Shown here in pieces: positions 47,882 to 59,025 of a DNA stretch of 64,000 nt. Under the pieces are notes generated by a model that ran no database searches, was not told where the DNA came from, and saw nothing but the letters and a program-made list of their open reading frames with translations. The DNA lies in contig NC_092567.1 in NCBI RefSeq assembly GCF_037975245.1, positions 16,423,876 to 16,487,875 of the forward strand. The letters run 5' to 3'. Positions within the stretch are counted from its first letter, which is position 1. Each line of letters begins with the position of its first letter. This stretch comes from Apostichopus japonicus (lineage: Eukaryota; Echinodermata; Holothuroidea; Aspidochirotida; Stichopodidae). Position numbers and translations under genes: made by a program.

Positions 47882-50383
47882 CTATATTCCATTACAAGGT
47901 GGGTTTGATGGATCCAGTCCACATTGTTTCATCCTGACAGCGAGTTCAAACAGATAATCATAGCACTCACACCTGAATAAACATAAAATCAAATCCTTAC
48001 TTTTTTGCCATAATGAAAGGAAAGTATATGTTATCAATTAACTTAATATACATCCGTACCAAATCAAAAAAAAAAAAAAAACACATACTACTCTACAACA
48101 ATCAACCGCAATTGCTGATATTGTTTAGTACTTTTGTTATTTCACTATATTGATGAAAACTGTGTTTTTCGATTACTGTTGCTGAAATATGTTGACATGA
48201 CCAATTATTCTTATTGATAATTCTATGCATCTTTTGCTACTTTCACCTTAAAGAATAGAAATATATAAACAATCTAAGATAACTACCAATGGTGAATTTG
48301 TTTGCTTATATGAGTACTTGCAACTTCGTCAATTTTCAGGTCTTGCCTTTTAAGCGTTGCTATCATGTAAGCGATTTTCCTAAATATTTCAAGGGAGTGG
48401 TAGATATATCGAGTTTAGAAAAAACGGTCTCTTTGGATGGACCGTTTCACTCCTTAACACTGATTAATTAGGTAACTTGTTCTACTTTCTGTGCAACCTG
48501 AAGTATTCTTACCTTTCTCGCTCACACAAAGCTATGAATAACTTGTAATTAATCCCAACAGTTAATGTCAGGAATCATTATAGTCGGATTCTGAGGCAAA
48601 TTAGTCGTGACAATTAGGTACACCATTGTCAGTAATCAAAGAGTAGGTCAGGCTAATTACTGATGTTATCAAACGTAACAGACGTTTCCAGAGTTTCCAC
48701 ATGTATGTAATGTGACATTAACGGAACCAAAAACACTTCAGTTCATGTTGATGACGAGGCCGAAAAATTAGTTTAAGTGCAACAACTTCAATAACGAAAC
48801 AAGTTAATGCGGCAATGGTAATTTGATTACAGTGACTAGATTAAATTTGATTTTCAATAGCACGCTGTACGTTCATGAACACTGGGTGCACCCAAAGAGG
48901 ACAAATGATGTGGTAAACCTCCTGGTTCAAATACCATACATGTTGCATATTGAAGAAAGGACGCATGTCTTCTCTAAACACTTACATTGATTTTGCTTGT
49001 TCCCAAGTATCTCCCCAAACATAGATTCCGTGCTGCCTGACTAAAACAGCACACGTATCGGGATATGACCTCATTGCAGAGATCAGTCCTTCCTGAAATT
49101 TATATAATAAAAGAAATAGTACTTCAAACATCGGAAGGTTTTTCAGCCTCGTTTGTGCGATAAAGAAACTATATCGATATTATTCAGAAATGTTTAGGAT
49201 GCTCAGTTTTGTATTATCCTCGCTTAACCAACGGATTCACTTTCAAAATAGATTACGTGTGTAAATCAAACTGAAAGAACAAAGGTAGGTCTAGGTAACT
49301 GGTATGCGGCATCGTGTGGATTTCTTGACTTTGGCTATTTTGACATTATCTTTTTCCCGTACAATTTCGAGGGTCGAATGGTCATTCACTGATTATCGAT
49401 GGTGAAAGAAACAGGATAAATCATGGAGCATCTTCATCAAGATTGACTACCCGTTGTTAAACACCAGCAGTAATTTAGGAAACTGTAACATTTACGCAAC
49501 AGTTAACGGTATAGTCACCATAGACAGTATTATTGTATAATTATAATTAGCTAGTTTACTTAATTCTAGTGAAGAGGCTTGATGTACTTTCAAATGATAT
49601 CCCTGACCAAAATTTCTTTAGGACAAGTTCAGCAATGACTACATTTTAGATTACGAGTAGGGACTATGGTATAAGTATCTTTATTCATCTGGGGTTAATT
49701 CAAACTTTAGACTACCAAGACTTCAATGTACCTTATCAATCACTCCAATCAAAGGTATATTCAGACTCTTCGTTTTTTCTCGCATTACGTACTATAATCG
49801 TAGAGTACTTCCAATCATGTGCAATTATAATACCGACATGTTTAAATAAAATAAGTCATTATGAGACGGTTCTAATTGAGGGGGATAATCTAGATCTGAC
49901 AACCCCTTATAGTGGGTGACAAATTCGACACGGGCGGCTGGAGGATAATACTATGATGGAATGTTTAAACAACTGGTGGTTGGTGGAAATAAATACACCT
50001 CAGACTAAACATATTACAAGTAACTAGGAAATTGCTCGAAAGAGTCAATCACTAGTGATCTCCAAGTAAGCTTCGCCTACTAGATTGCTTGACTAGATCT
50101 ACCATCTGCGTCTAACAATCTCATTGTTCCGACAGGGTTATAAACTATAGTAATTTACAATACAATTTCTTAAATTGTCTTTCTATACTCTAGTGTGGGA
50201 AACGACAGTAAGAAATATTCAGGAATGTATTTCACGCCTCCAGAATAGAAATAAGGGAAATCAAGTAGCTTACAAAATATCTTAAATAACTTCCATGATA
50301 CTTTTACATGATAATATTTACCAACAAATCATTTTCTTTCGTTGTGTTCTCAATTATTGGAACAATCAGCTCCTCGTTATTTC

Positions 50384-50467
<84 letters not shown>

Positions 50468-50508
50468 ATATATATGTATATATATATATGTATATATATA
50501 TATATAAA

Positions 50509-50587
<79 letters not shown>

Positions 50588-53500
50588 ACATACATAATAA
50601 TACATACATCATAATACTTTTACATGATAATATTTACCAACAAATAATTTTCTTTCATTGTGGTTTCAATTATTGGAACAACCAGCTCCTCGTTATTTCT
50701 GCAACAAATACTAAACATATCTATTTATTTATATAAATATATATAAATACATAATAATACTTTTACATGATAATATTTACCAACAAAATCATTTTCTTTC
50801 ATTGTGGTTTCAATTATTGCAACAATCAGCTACTCGTTATTTCTGCAAGAAATATTAAATCATGTTTGATATCTAGAGTAAGGCAAATCAGTCACCAAAA
50901 CAGAACTAGTATTGTTCGATACAGGTGAAAAACGCCTACAGTGGAATTACGACCTTCCTTGCCGGTTTCGAACCTCTGGACATACAATCAGGGTCCATAG
51001 CCTATAGTAGTTTGGGTGTCCGCATATAAAGCGGGAGGCCCGGGTTCGAATCCCGGTGGAGGCTGGAAGTTTTTTCACTGTTCTGGATTTTCCAACTCAT
51101 TACGTTTCAATATGCAGAGATGAGAAATCTTCTAAATCTAAATCTAATTCTAAATCTTCTAAAGGGATGGTTTAAAAAGTTTCCATCTAGTTGTACCTTT
51201 ATATGTAACCATGTTCCCTTTCTTTAAAGCCATGCTTCGTGAGGTGTAAATGGTCACTACGGTCATTGCTATTTCCTTAGAAAGTAATCTTACAAAATAA
51301 AGAACAAAAGCTTAACATATATTTACGAGTAATATCTACCAGATGTGTCTTTTTGTTATTCCTTTCATCATCTAATGGTGACTGATTCGACTGTCATCCT
51401 GATATATTTCTAAGGATTTATTATAAAGATCCATTATCTGGTCTCTTTCTGACACCACACCGTTTTCTGTCAACGTTACACGTTATGAAATGATCTCAAA
51501 ACTTAAGTGAGAGGCAAAACATTGCAAAATAAAGTTACCTGTAATATCCACCAGATGTATCTTTCTTGATTCCTTTAATCATCTCCTGGTGACTGATTCG
51601 AAACTCCTTCCCCGCGTACAGCATTGTCACAAGGTTTGCATGCATAGAGTGACTGTGTATTACAGCTCCAGCATCTGTATATCAATCATATGTTTAATAA
51701 GAATGGTAACAACATAGGAAATGTGTTGACCAGACAGGCAAACAGTGTTTCAACTGCATGCCGTCTTGATTAAAACCAACATGTATGAGGTCATTCGACA
51801 GCTTCAATATTTTAGAGTTGACATTTGCTAATATAAACACTGTAATAAAAGACAACAATGCTCACTTTAAAAAAAAATTAAATGCATTCCAAACATTGTA
51901 AATAATACAAACTTAGTATTATAACCTTTTTATAACAAAATAAAAGTTTGTAATAAAAAATTTAGACAAATTAATGACTTAATTTGTGTGGTATGTATGG
52001 CTTCCGTACAGAACACAGCTTGATAGCCAAAACCGATTGTTTTTGTCTTTGGTTCTGTACGTCTATTACTTCCTTAGGCAGAGCAGTTTTTCTGATATTC
52101 TTATTTTTTCAGAAATATTGTTAATCTATTTACTCCTGTCTTGCCAGCAGCTTTGTTGTTGAAATATAATCTTTGAACTATAATATGGAATAAAGTATAT
52201 TAAACCAGAACCATTACAACATATTTAATACCTCTCATTCTATATGCAGCAAGAAACAATGGAGTGCATTGACTCTTCCTCCATTTCTTTGAAGAAGGTG
52301 GTCCTGACAGCTCATCTCCGGCCAGATTGATGACGTATAAATCATCACCCTGCGAAAGATACTAATGTTAAGTATCACAAACGGAAATTTAAATCAACTC
52401 AAAGGCAAAAATTAAGAAAGCAGTGGTTTTGAATAGTCGTCGGCTATATGCCCGCTTGTAAAGAAATGAATATAAGCAATCATAAGAAAACTAAACTAAC
52501 TACACATCCTAGGAACAATATTATCATCACCTGAAACCAATTCCAAAAGGAAACATGCAATGGACATCATTTTGACATCATAACAATTACTTAAACATTA
52601 CTTAAAGTACAAGTAGTTGCGACCATTACGTCATCGGCACGTCTACCTATAACAACAACTTCAAACTAAATATTGACTATTGACTATACACTTTTAACTA
52701 CCAAACATATACTGCTTTAAGTTGTGAGGTACTATATGGCTTGGAACCTCTAAAAGCGTAGTACATGACTACAAAATGTATGGTGCAATTACTGCAGATA
52801 ATTGAAGTTGGTTGAAATGAAGGATATTATTTTCAACTATTAACATACCATTCCTTTGAGATTAAATCAGCAATCATAAAAATAACTTGTGTATATGAAA
52901 CAAGACTGCCGTTAAAATACATCCTTTTAAGGAACAAGAGAATATTAACTCAAAGTAGACATGAGTGTGCCTTTAACACAGTGAAGTTTAACAACGGTTG
53001 GCCTACACGTCAATTATAAGAAAAGTCCACAGTCTACTATCAATATAGAATCCCTCAATATATACACTGAATTGGGTCTCACTAACGTTCCATGGGAGCC
53101 GCCATTTTGAATAAATAAGAGGGCGCTCTCCCATAATGTTATATCCCTCACGTGGATACACGTTCCACGGTGAAACTACAATTCAAAATTATCTTTAAAC
53201 CATTATACCCACTTAAAATATCTTTTTGATATTGTACAGAGGAACATAATCTAAGCATTCTAGTAAAATTTGCATTCAATTCCTTTGTACCGTTTTTGAG
53301 ATATTGACAGTAAAAGTTATCTGATATTCTACAAAAGTGAACTCGAAGCACATGTGTGATGTCATAGTTGCACACTGACAAATAATGTTTTGTTTCTCTT
53401 TAATTTTCAGTCTATTGATTTGACCTTGGATTGGATGGTTACTAGTTTGTCTAAAGGGGATGTGAAGTTTATAAAATACCAAGACCAATCATGTCATCGG

Positions 53501-53906
53501 CTCCACTTTGCATGGTACGCCGAGGCTCCTTCACACTCTGAAGGTATCGAGTCATATGTAGTGTACCCAACATACCGATTCGTGTTTTATAATCTGTGCA
53601 TTTAGCAGCTGATTTCATGAGGCAATGTTTGACTCTAAATTACCTCTAATCTTTCCTTCTGTACTCCGGAAGGAGTTACGTAAATTTCATCCCTGTTGAA
53701 CAGAAGAAAAGGCTCTGTTAGTAAAAAAAAATAGCACGATTTTTAAGAAATTTTCTAAATGTAGAGTTGTTTTTGTAATATAAGCATTAATTATCCTACC
53801 TTTGTTTTATAGATATACTTCCACCAGTACCGGTCACCCATCCATGATGATAGAATACCCTACATAACTCTGGAATGATATTGCGAGGATGATCTTTTAG
53901 CAGCGT
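47882..53906 (-). CDS. APIP: APIP, methylthioribulose-1-phosphate dehydratase
   Basis: This Zn-dependent class II aldolase-fold enzyme dehydrates methylthioribulose 1-phosphate in methionine salvage in the cytosol. The mammalian homologue also restrains cell death. Minus-strand exons, all with AG/GT borders and matching phases, are 53906-53800 ([10 protein letters not shown]...[11 protein letters not shown]), 53692-53644 ([16 protein letters not shown]), 52349-52232 ([18 protein letters not shown]), 51674-51539 ([24 protein letters not shown]), 50382-50322 ([11 protein letters not shown]), 49092-48986 ([18 protein letters not shown]) and 47972-47882 ([12 protein letters not shown], stop TAG). 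This gives 222 residues against about 242 in human. Zinc ligands HSHS and RQH and the catalytic Glu of HQEM are present. The initiator exon (about 20 residues) is not identified. The frame does continue upstream to an ATG at 54116, but a strong acceptor at 53907 argues against using it. The 61-nt exon has two extra copies upstream of it. Confidence 0.93.
50386..50592. repeat. (AT)n microsatellite next to APIP exon 5 acceptor
   Basis: Near-pure AT repeats with a few G or extra-T interruptions. On the transcript strand they reach to within three bases of the CAG acceptor of exon 5 copy A, replacing the normal pyrimidine tract. Confidence 0.95.
50638..50698 (-). other. APIP alternative exon 5 copy B (open frame)
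   Basis: It has the same 61 nt, phase, acceptor TTTGTTGCAG and donor GTAAATATT as exon 5 copy A. It encodes [20 protein letters not shown] versus [20 protein letters not shown] in A. The family-conserved Asn of IIENT is Thr here. Because 61 is not a multiple of three, A and B cannot both be included without a frameshift, so they would have to be mutually exclusive. Confidence 0.65.
50781..50842 (-). pseudogene. APIP exon 5 copy C (dead)
   Basis: It is 62 nt, with TAG replacing a Glu codon at the fourth full codon, CCA changed to GCA, and a one-base insertion near the 3' end. Acceptor and donor sequences remain intact, so inclusion would truncate the protein and could trigger mRNA decay. Confidence 0.85.
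50930..51115 (+). mobile_element. tRNA-like SINE or tRNA pseudogene
   Basis: A cloverleaf-like head at about 50992-51066 has a 5-bp anticodon stem TCCGC/GCGGG with 7-nt loop ATATAAA, a T arm CCGGGTTCGAATCCCGG (box B), and a poor acceptor stem. A body follows with TTTTTTCACTGTTCTGG. A second box B-like sequence (GGTTCGAAAC) lies on the opposite strand just upstream. It sits inside the APIP intron 4. Confidence 0.55.
51328..51390 (-). pseudogene. partial relic of APIP exon 4
   Basis: About 63 bp match the 3' half of the true exon 4 (51539 onwards), covering the [17 protein letters not shown] coding region with several substitutions and small indels. The homology stops abruptly after GACTGATTCGA, and the donor is damaged. 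It lies about 210 bp downstream in the transcript sense. Confidence 0.8.
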
Positions 53907-53998
53907 CTGAAGAAAAAAAGTCTCGTTGGTCAATGACATAAGTCTTCTCGTAATAAGAAAAAATGTTGTTTGATAAGCAGCCTCCCATCGAATCCACC

Positions 53999-54058
53999 TT
54001 GGATGTGGGGTCATTCCACTTTGGATGTGGGGTGATTCCACTTTGATTGCGGGGTGTA
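53999..54058. repeat. 22-bp minisatellite
   Basis: Almost three copies of TTGGATGTGGGGTNATTCCACT lie just upstream of the first recognised APIP exon. Confidence 0.9.
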
Positions 54059-54386
54059 ACATTTCATTTTCTGGCTGAATGCAGTTAAGTTGTTCATTTT
54101 CAGTCATTTTCAGCAATAACTATTGAATCAAATCAAATGAATCATAGTTGCTATGCTACTTCAAAGCGTTTTTTAGAAAGACTATGGTTTGGATACAGTG
54201 ACACATAACTATAGAGTACAGTACACAAGCTCAGGGCACAATTTAAAGGAACTGTTCAATGAAGAATTAGCGTTGATGCCCAATCTGATGACAGCATAAT
54301 TTTTAACCAATATCTGTTGGTAGCAATAATCAATTGAGTGTTAATTCCCTGGACGAAACGGCAGTCGTTCCAATACAGCTGAGCTA

Positions 54387-54617
54387 ATGTATGTATTTTA
54401 GATCCTCCTGCAAGTAGGAACCCGCGAAGAAGACATCATTGGCTTATCAAAGTCGCAGGCTGACCGAGGTCAGTCTCTTAGATTCATATTTAACGTCTAT
54501 GATTATGAGTTGTCAACAACTCTGTAACTGGACGACATACATTAATCTTGGAGTGACTCGAACTTGGGACCTTATGATTGAAAGGCACCGACGTTAACCA
54601 CTGAGCTAACACTCCTA
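54387..54617 (-). mobile_element. tRNA-derived SINE with (ATAC)n tail, copy 2
   Basis: The minus-strand head is GTGTTAGCTCAGTGGTTAAC (box A) with AAGTTCGAGTCACTCC (box B), followed by the same body and tail as the copy at 46.4 kb. Confidence 0.85.
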
Positions 54618-54856
54618 TAATGTATGTATTTTAGATCCTCCTGCAAGCAGGAACTCGCGAAGAAGCCATCATTGGCTTATCAAGGCCGCAAGCTGACCGA
54701 AGTCAATCTCTTGATTCATATTTAGCGTCCATGATTATGAATTGCAAATTGTCAACAACTATGTAACTGGACGACATACATTAATCTTGGAGCAAGTCGA
54801 ACTCGGGACCTTATGATCGAAATGCACCGCCGTTAACCACTGAGCTAACACTCCTA
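54618..54856 (-). mobile_element. tRNA-derived SINE with (ATAC)n tail, copy 3
   Basis: It is head-to-tail with copy 2, with TAATGTATGTATTTTAG at the junction. It has box A and box B motifs and the same body. The pair arose by insertion into a tail or by local duplication. Confidence 0.85.
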
Positions 54857-54869
54857 ATAATAACACAGG

Positions 54870-56032
54870 AAACCTTTGTAAATTTGTGTTTGTATTGTCT
54901 CTGGCCTACGTTACTACGTAACGGTATGTCTTACAGTAACCTTAGCTCAATTTTACAAGACTGCCTTTATAGGCATACAATAGTTGTTCTTGTGAAAAAT
55001 TGGGAAACCTATACATGACATTCCGTATTCAATCAAATTTCTCCACTCCTGACCTAATTTTCAACGACTTCTAAAAATGTCATGTTATGGCCGAATAATG
55101 ATAGCCTAGCTAACATGGAACAGATTGTATGCCAACCCGCAATTTTTGGTAGACCATGACGTTGAACAGCCAATAGCCAATTCCTGTAAGTAATCATTCA
55201 ACCCGTATGGAAACGTTTGGCGACATTTGTCGCATTAAACATTGCGCATTACATATACCGGCCATTTTCCGATACTATGATACAAGCTCATTCATTTGGG
55301 CACGTTCCACTTACGTGATGAGTGGTTAGGACACACAGACACAATATTAGATGTATGTATACATTGTGATCATCACTGTACTATCTAACACTGCCATGCA
55401 CCAGTATCTATGCCTTATTATTTCTATTTCGTGTTTTACTTCATTTACAGCAAACAAATCATTTCAGCAGGTGTTATTGCACGGATATGTTGACCGCCAT
55501 CCAAGTAGGCCTACTATACTAGGCTACTACTAGGCTTAACGTTAAGGAAATAGCGAAGTATGTTACGCTAATATGTCTAAGATTATGGATAGTTAATTTC
55601 AATAGTACCTTGAGTAATTGCTACCTTCCTATACCATATTAATTAATACACTAGGTGCACTAACCATGCCTCGCAGTGATATTTTTGTATATCTTCAGTG
55701 ACTGAAATTTCCGTTTAATCTTAAAGCAACCGCATTCGTTCGGCAAACGTGATGTTGTGTTAGACTGCTATTACAAGTCTGTCGATACACATTGCATGTA
55801 CATACATCACAGAAGTTCAACACACAGAAGCTACTTTGCACCTAATGGCCATGACACTGACTGACCAGTGTAATACCTAATACAATAACTCGAATAAAGG
55901 TTGCCAGTGTGAAAGCCAAATCCGGTCAACCAGAAACTGGAATATCAATAACAAGTAAAAAGACAAACCACGTGTCCTTTGAAGCAGAACTAATTGACGT
56001 TCAAATATATAGGCTACATATTTATATATATG

Positions 56033-56121
<89 letters not shown>

Positions 56122-56178
56122 TATATAGTTATATATCTATATATCTTTATATATATCTATTGTATCTATATATATATT

Positions 56179-56211
<33 letters not shown>

Positions 56212-56401
56212 CTATATATATATATATTTATATATCTAAATATCTTTAAATAAATATCTATATATCTCTATATCTTTCTATATATATATATATATATGCC
56301 TATATATATGTCTATATTATATATATATATATATTTCTTTAAATATATATCTTTATATATCTATATATATCTTTAAATATATATATATGTATATATATAT
56401 C

Positions 56402-56433
<32 letters not shown>

Positions 56434-57665
56434 GATATATATATAATTCAAGGTTACAATGACATTTATCTGGAATTTTTAGCAAAACATTGTCATCTTC
56501 GAGCTATTACATTGCATACCTAAAAATCGCAATACTCAATTGTGCATTCCTTCAAATCTGCACAATATTTATAAAATTTCAGCAGGGGATGAATTCATTT
56601 CCTCACTTCCAGGGTAAATGCGAAGGCATAATCTCGTGCTTTTTGGATTTATATTTAGTTTGCGTCTTGTAAGACAGAAACATTGCATTATGTTTATCTT
56701 ATAGTAATTGCTGATTGCTTATTCGAACGTAGCAAATGGCGTTTAAAGATTATTTCACCCTTGATGAAATCGGTATGACATTCCAAGATTTAAATAAGGT
56801 TACTCTACTGACCAAAAAGCATTAATTCTTAATACTCAAATATAAAGTGAATACTAAAGTATACACTGGCCCACACTCCCATTAGTCGGCGAAACTGGGG
56901 AGGAATTAGTCATCTGCACCGGAACCAAGATTTTTTAGCCATTCGGTTGAATTTATAGTTTGGCCCCCTTACCTTTGATAGCCCGTACACGTCACTATAG
57001 GCGTGATAGTCAAGTATATACAGTGAAGACGGAAGCATTACTGGATTACATGATCTATAGAGAAGAACTGCCAAATACACTGTAGTATTTATTGTACACT
57101 GAGTCAGCAAGCCGACTTTTGAATAATGAAGATCCGTTTAATACATATGCAACAATTCTGAGAAAATGAGGTGTATGTAAACTGAATACTGAACATTTAC
57201 TAATCTAAAATAATACATGTTATCATCTTTCTAATACCTTCGGATTTACATAGTTACGTCTATTGGACTTTAGTAGGATTAAATGTTAGATTTTCGGTAA
57301 GAAATATAATGTTCATAGTGGAATGTCTTATGCTATGGGTAATTAAAATCAGTATTAAGTTACTGCTTGTTCTTACGATTCATTCGGGTTCTTGCTTGTT
57401 ATTAAAGTTATGTCATTTCCAGTTTCTTCTTTCAAGTTCGAAAAGACTTTACGTAAATGTACAAATGATAAGCGAAAGATGATTTTAATACAGATGGCGG
57501 AGAAGGATCAAATGGAATAAGTGACATTATTTTACCTCCTTATTTTTGTTGCGCCCTGAATCTACTGAACGCTTTGGTAAGATGATGAATTTACGGGAAA
57601 TGAAGACCCAGACAAGGCCAGTACTTGTGATACAGTTGCTTCCTTAAGTAGTGCAATTTTAAGAA
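54870..57665. other. no supported gene; possible 5' region of APIP
   Basis: AT-rich sequence with a large (AT)n block at 56018-56450. The APIP promoter and initiator exon should lie to this side of 53906, but I could not identify an ATG exon with a compatible donor phase. Confidence 0.4.
56018..56450. repeat. compound (AT)n microsatellite
   Basis: Long TA/TAT/TCTA runs. All frames across it are low-complexity artefacts. Confidence 0.95.
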
Positions 57666-57672
57666 ACGCTTA

Positions 57673-58737
57673 ATTTTGATATTTTGATCCGACCACGATA
57701 CACCGAATGGTAAGTCTCTGTATCTCCAGCTACCAAGGCGAAGGCCCTTTGTCTTTTCCGGATTCAACTTCGCCCCGGTAGCTCTCTCAAAGATAGATAA
57801 ATCCTGCGAGAGGGCACGAAAGGACCCCAGACTCGAAACAACACACGTGATGTCATCGGCATATTGAACGCATTTCACTTTGGCACCCCCTGGCACAACG
57901 AATGGAACAAGTCTGGAGTCCCTTCCAAAAGACGGGAGAGAGACTCGCTAAACAAAACATAAAGTAATGGAGACAGAGGGCACCCCTGGTGCACCCCCTC
58001 TCTAAGTTAAAAAACCTCTGAATGAAACCCATTACGATTACAGAACTTAAACTTTCCTGAAACAAAACAGAAATCCATATACGAAAATTTGGGTGCAACT
58101 GAAACACCTCCCATACATTCCTAAAACAACCAAGATCCACCATGCCAAAGGCCTTCTGATGATCAAGATACCAATGCACATGATAAATCATGCTCAATAA
58201 CAAAGTCAGTCAAGTCGCGCATCAACCAAAAGTTATCCTGAGGGCATCTTTCCTGTTAGGCCTCACCCACGTGTACCCCGTACTACACGGTGCATATGCC
58301 TTCAGAAATCGGCTAAAAGGTGTGCCGAAGTGAATTTGTCCAGTTCTGTGATCCCAGCGTCAGGACTAGCAGACACGGAAGCCCCGAGTCTGTCAAGACC
58401 CAAGACTAGGACATAGTTAAAGTCTCCGACCATGACACATGGTGCACTACCAGGAACAAAGGATCTCAGCGGGTCAAAAAATTCTCGTCTAGCAGAAGAC
58501 TGATTGGGAGCATACACATTTCAAAGGCATATATTACCCTGTTGATGCTTGAAAATAATGCAAACCTATCGGCCCTTGTGGCACAACCAGCCTGACGAGA
58601 TGCCAGTGCCACAAGATGAGTACGAACCAACGAAGCATACAGCCCATCACCCCACTCATAAGCCCATAGAGGAACATCTTCTTCCAAAATGTGTGTTTTT
58701 TGTAGGCAAACGCTGTCGACCTCCATTGACTTACACT
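57673..58737 (-). mobile_element. defective Tx1-like LINE family 1 copy, 3' portion
   Basis: It carries RT text (YADD at about 57855; SLDQ-like HQKAFGM region) joined near 58205-58240 to the endonuclease end (TWVRPNG-like), with the segment between them deleted. It lacks the normal 3' terminus at its left edge, so that end was lost by deletion rather than 5' truncation. It continues at 63168 on the other side of a nested LINE. Confidence 0.85.
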
Positions 58738-59025
58738 ACTGGAATATGCGTGTGCTTTTTACGTGCTAAGAAACGGACACGGACCAAAGGTCAACAAAAC
58801 CAAAAACAAACCCAGTCTGTAAAGCAACAACTGAAACCCATCAATCTCCCACTAACGCAGCGTTTAACGTGACGCGAAAAGGGCACGGACCCAAAGGCCA
58901 ACAGAAGCAAAACAAATAAAACACTACAAACAGGCCCCAAAAAGCCAACCCCAAACCACAAAGAGAAAAATTAAACCAACCTATAATATGTAACGACCAC
59001 ACAGCCCCCACACCTACCAACTAAC

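Larger units (their letters stand above)
50293..50851 (-). repeat. three tandem copies of APIP exon 5 with flanking intron
   Basis: The homologous units are at about 50293-50387 (A), 50611-50711 (B) and 50752-50851 (C). Each contains the exon, the donor GTAAATATTATCATG and part of the intron. A and B are separated by a long (AT)n tract. The duplicated exon encodes the VPIIENT segment of the enzyme. Confidence 0.93.

Noticed and set aside
50295-50736. Tyr-Ile repeat ORFs around 50.3-50.7 kb and again at 55.9-56.25 kb
   Set aside because: Artefacts of (AT)n arrays. The only coding sequence there is the minus-strand APIP exon 5.
50992-51066. Functional tRNA gene
   Set aside because: The T arm and anticodon stem are good, but the acceptor and D stems mismatch and a SINE-like body follows; better called a tRNA-derived repeat.
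53796-54116. Using ATG 54116 as the APIP start
   Set aside because: The upstream part contains a 22-bp minisatellite and has no similarity to APIP. A strong acceptor (CTTTTTTTCTTCAG) lies exactly where family similarity begins.
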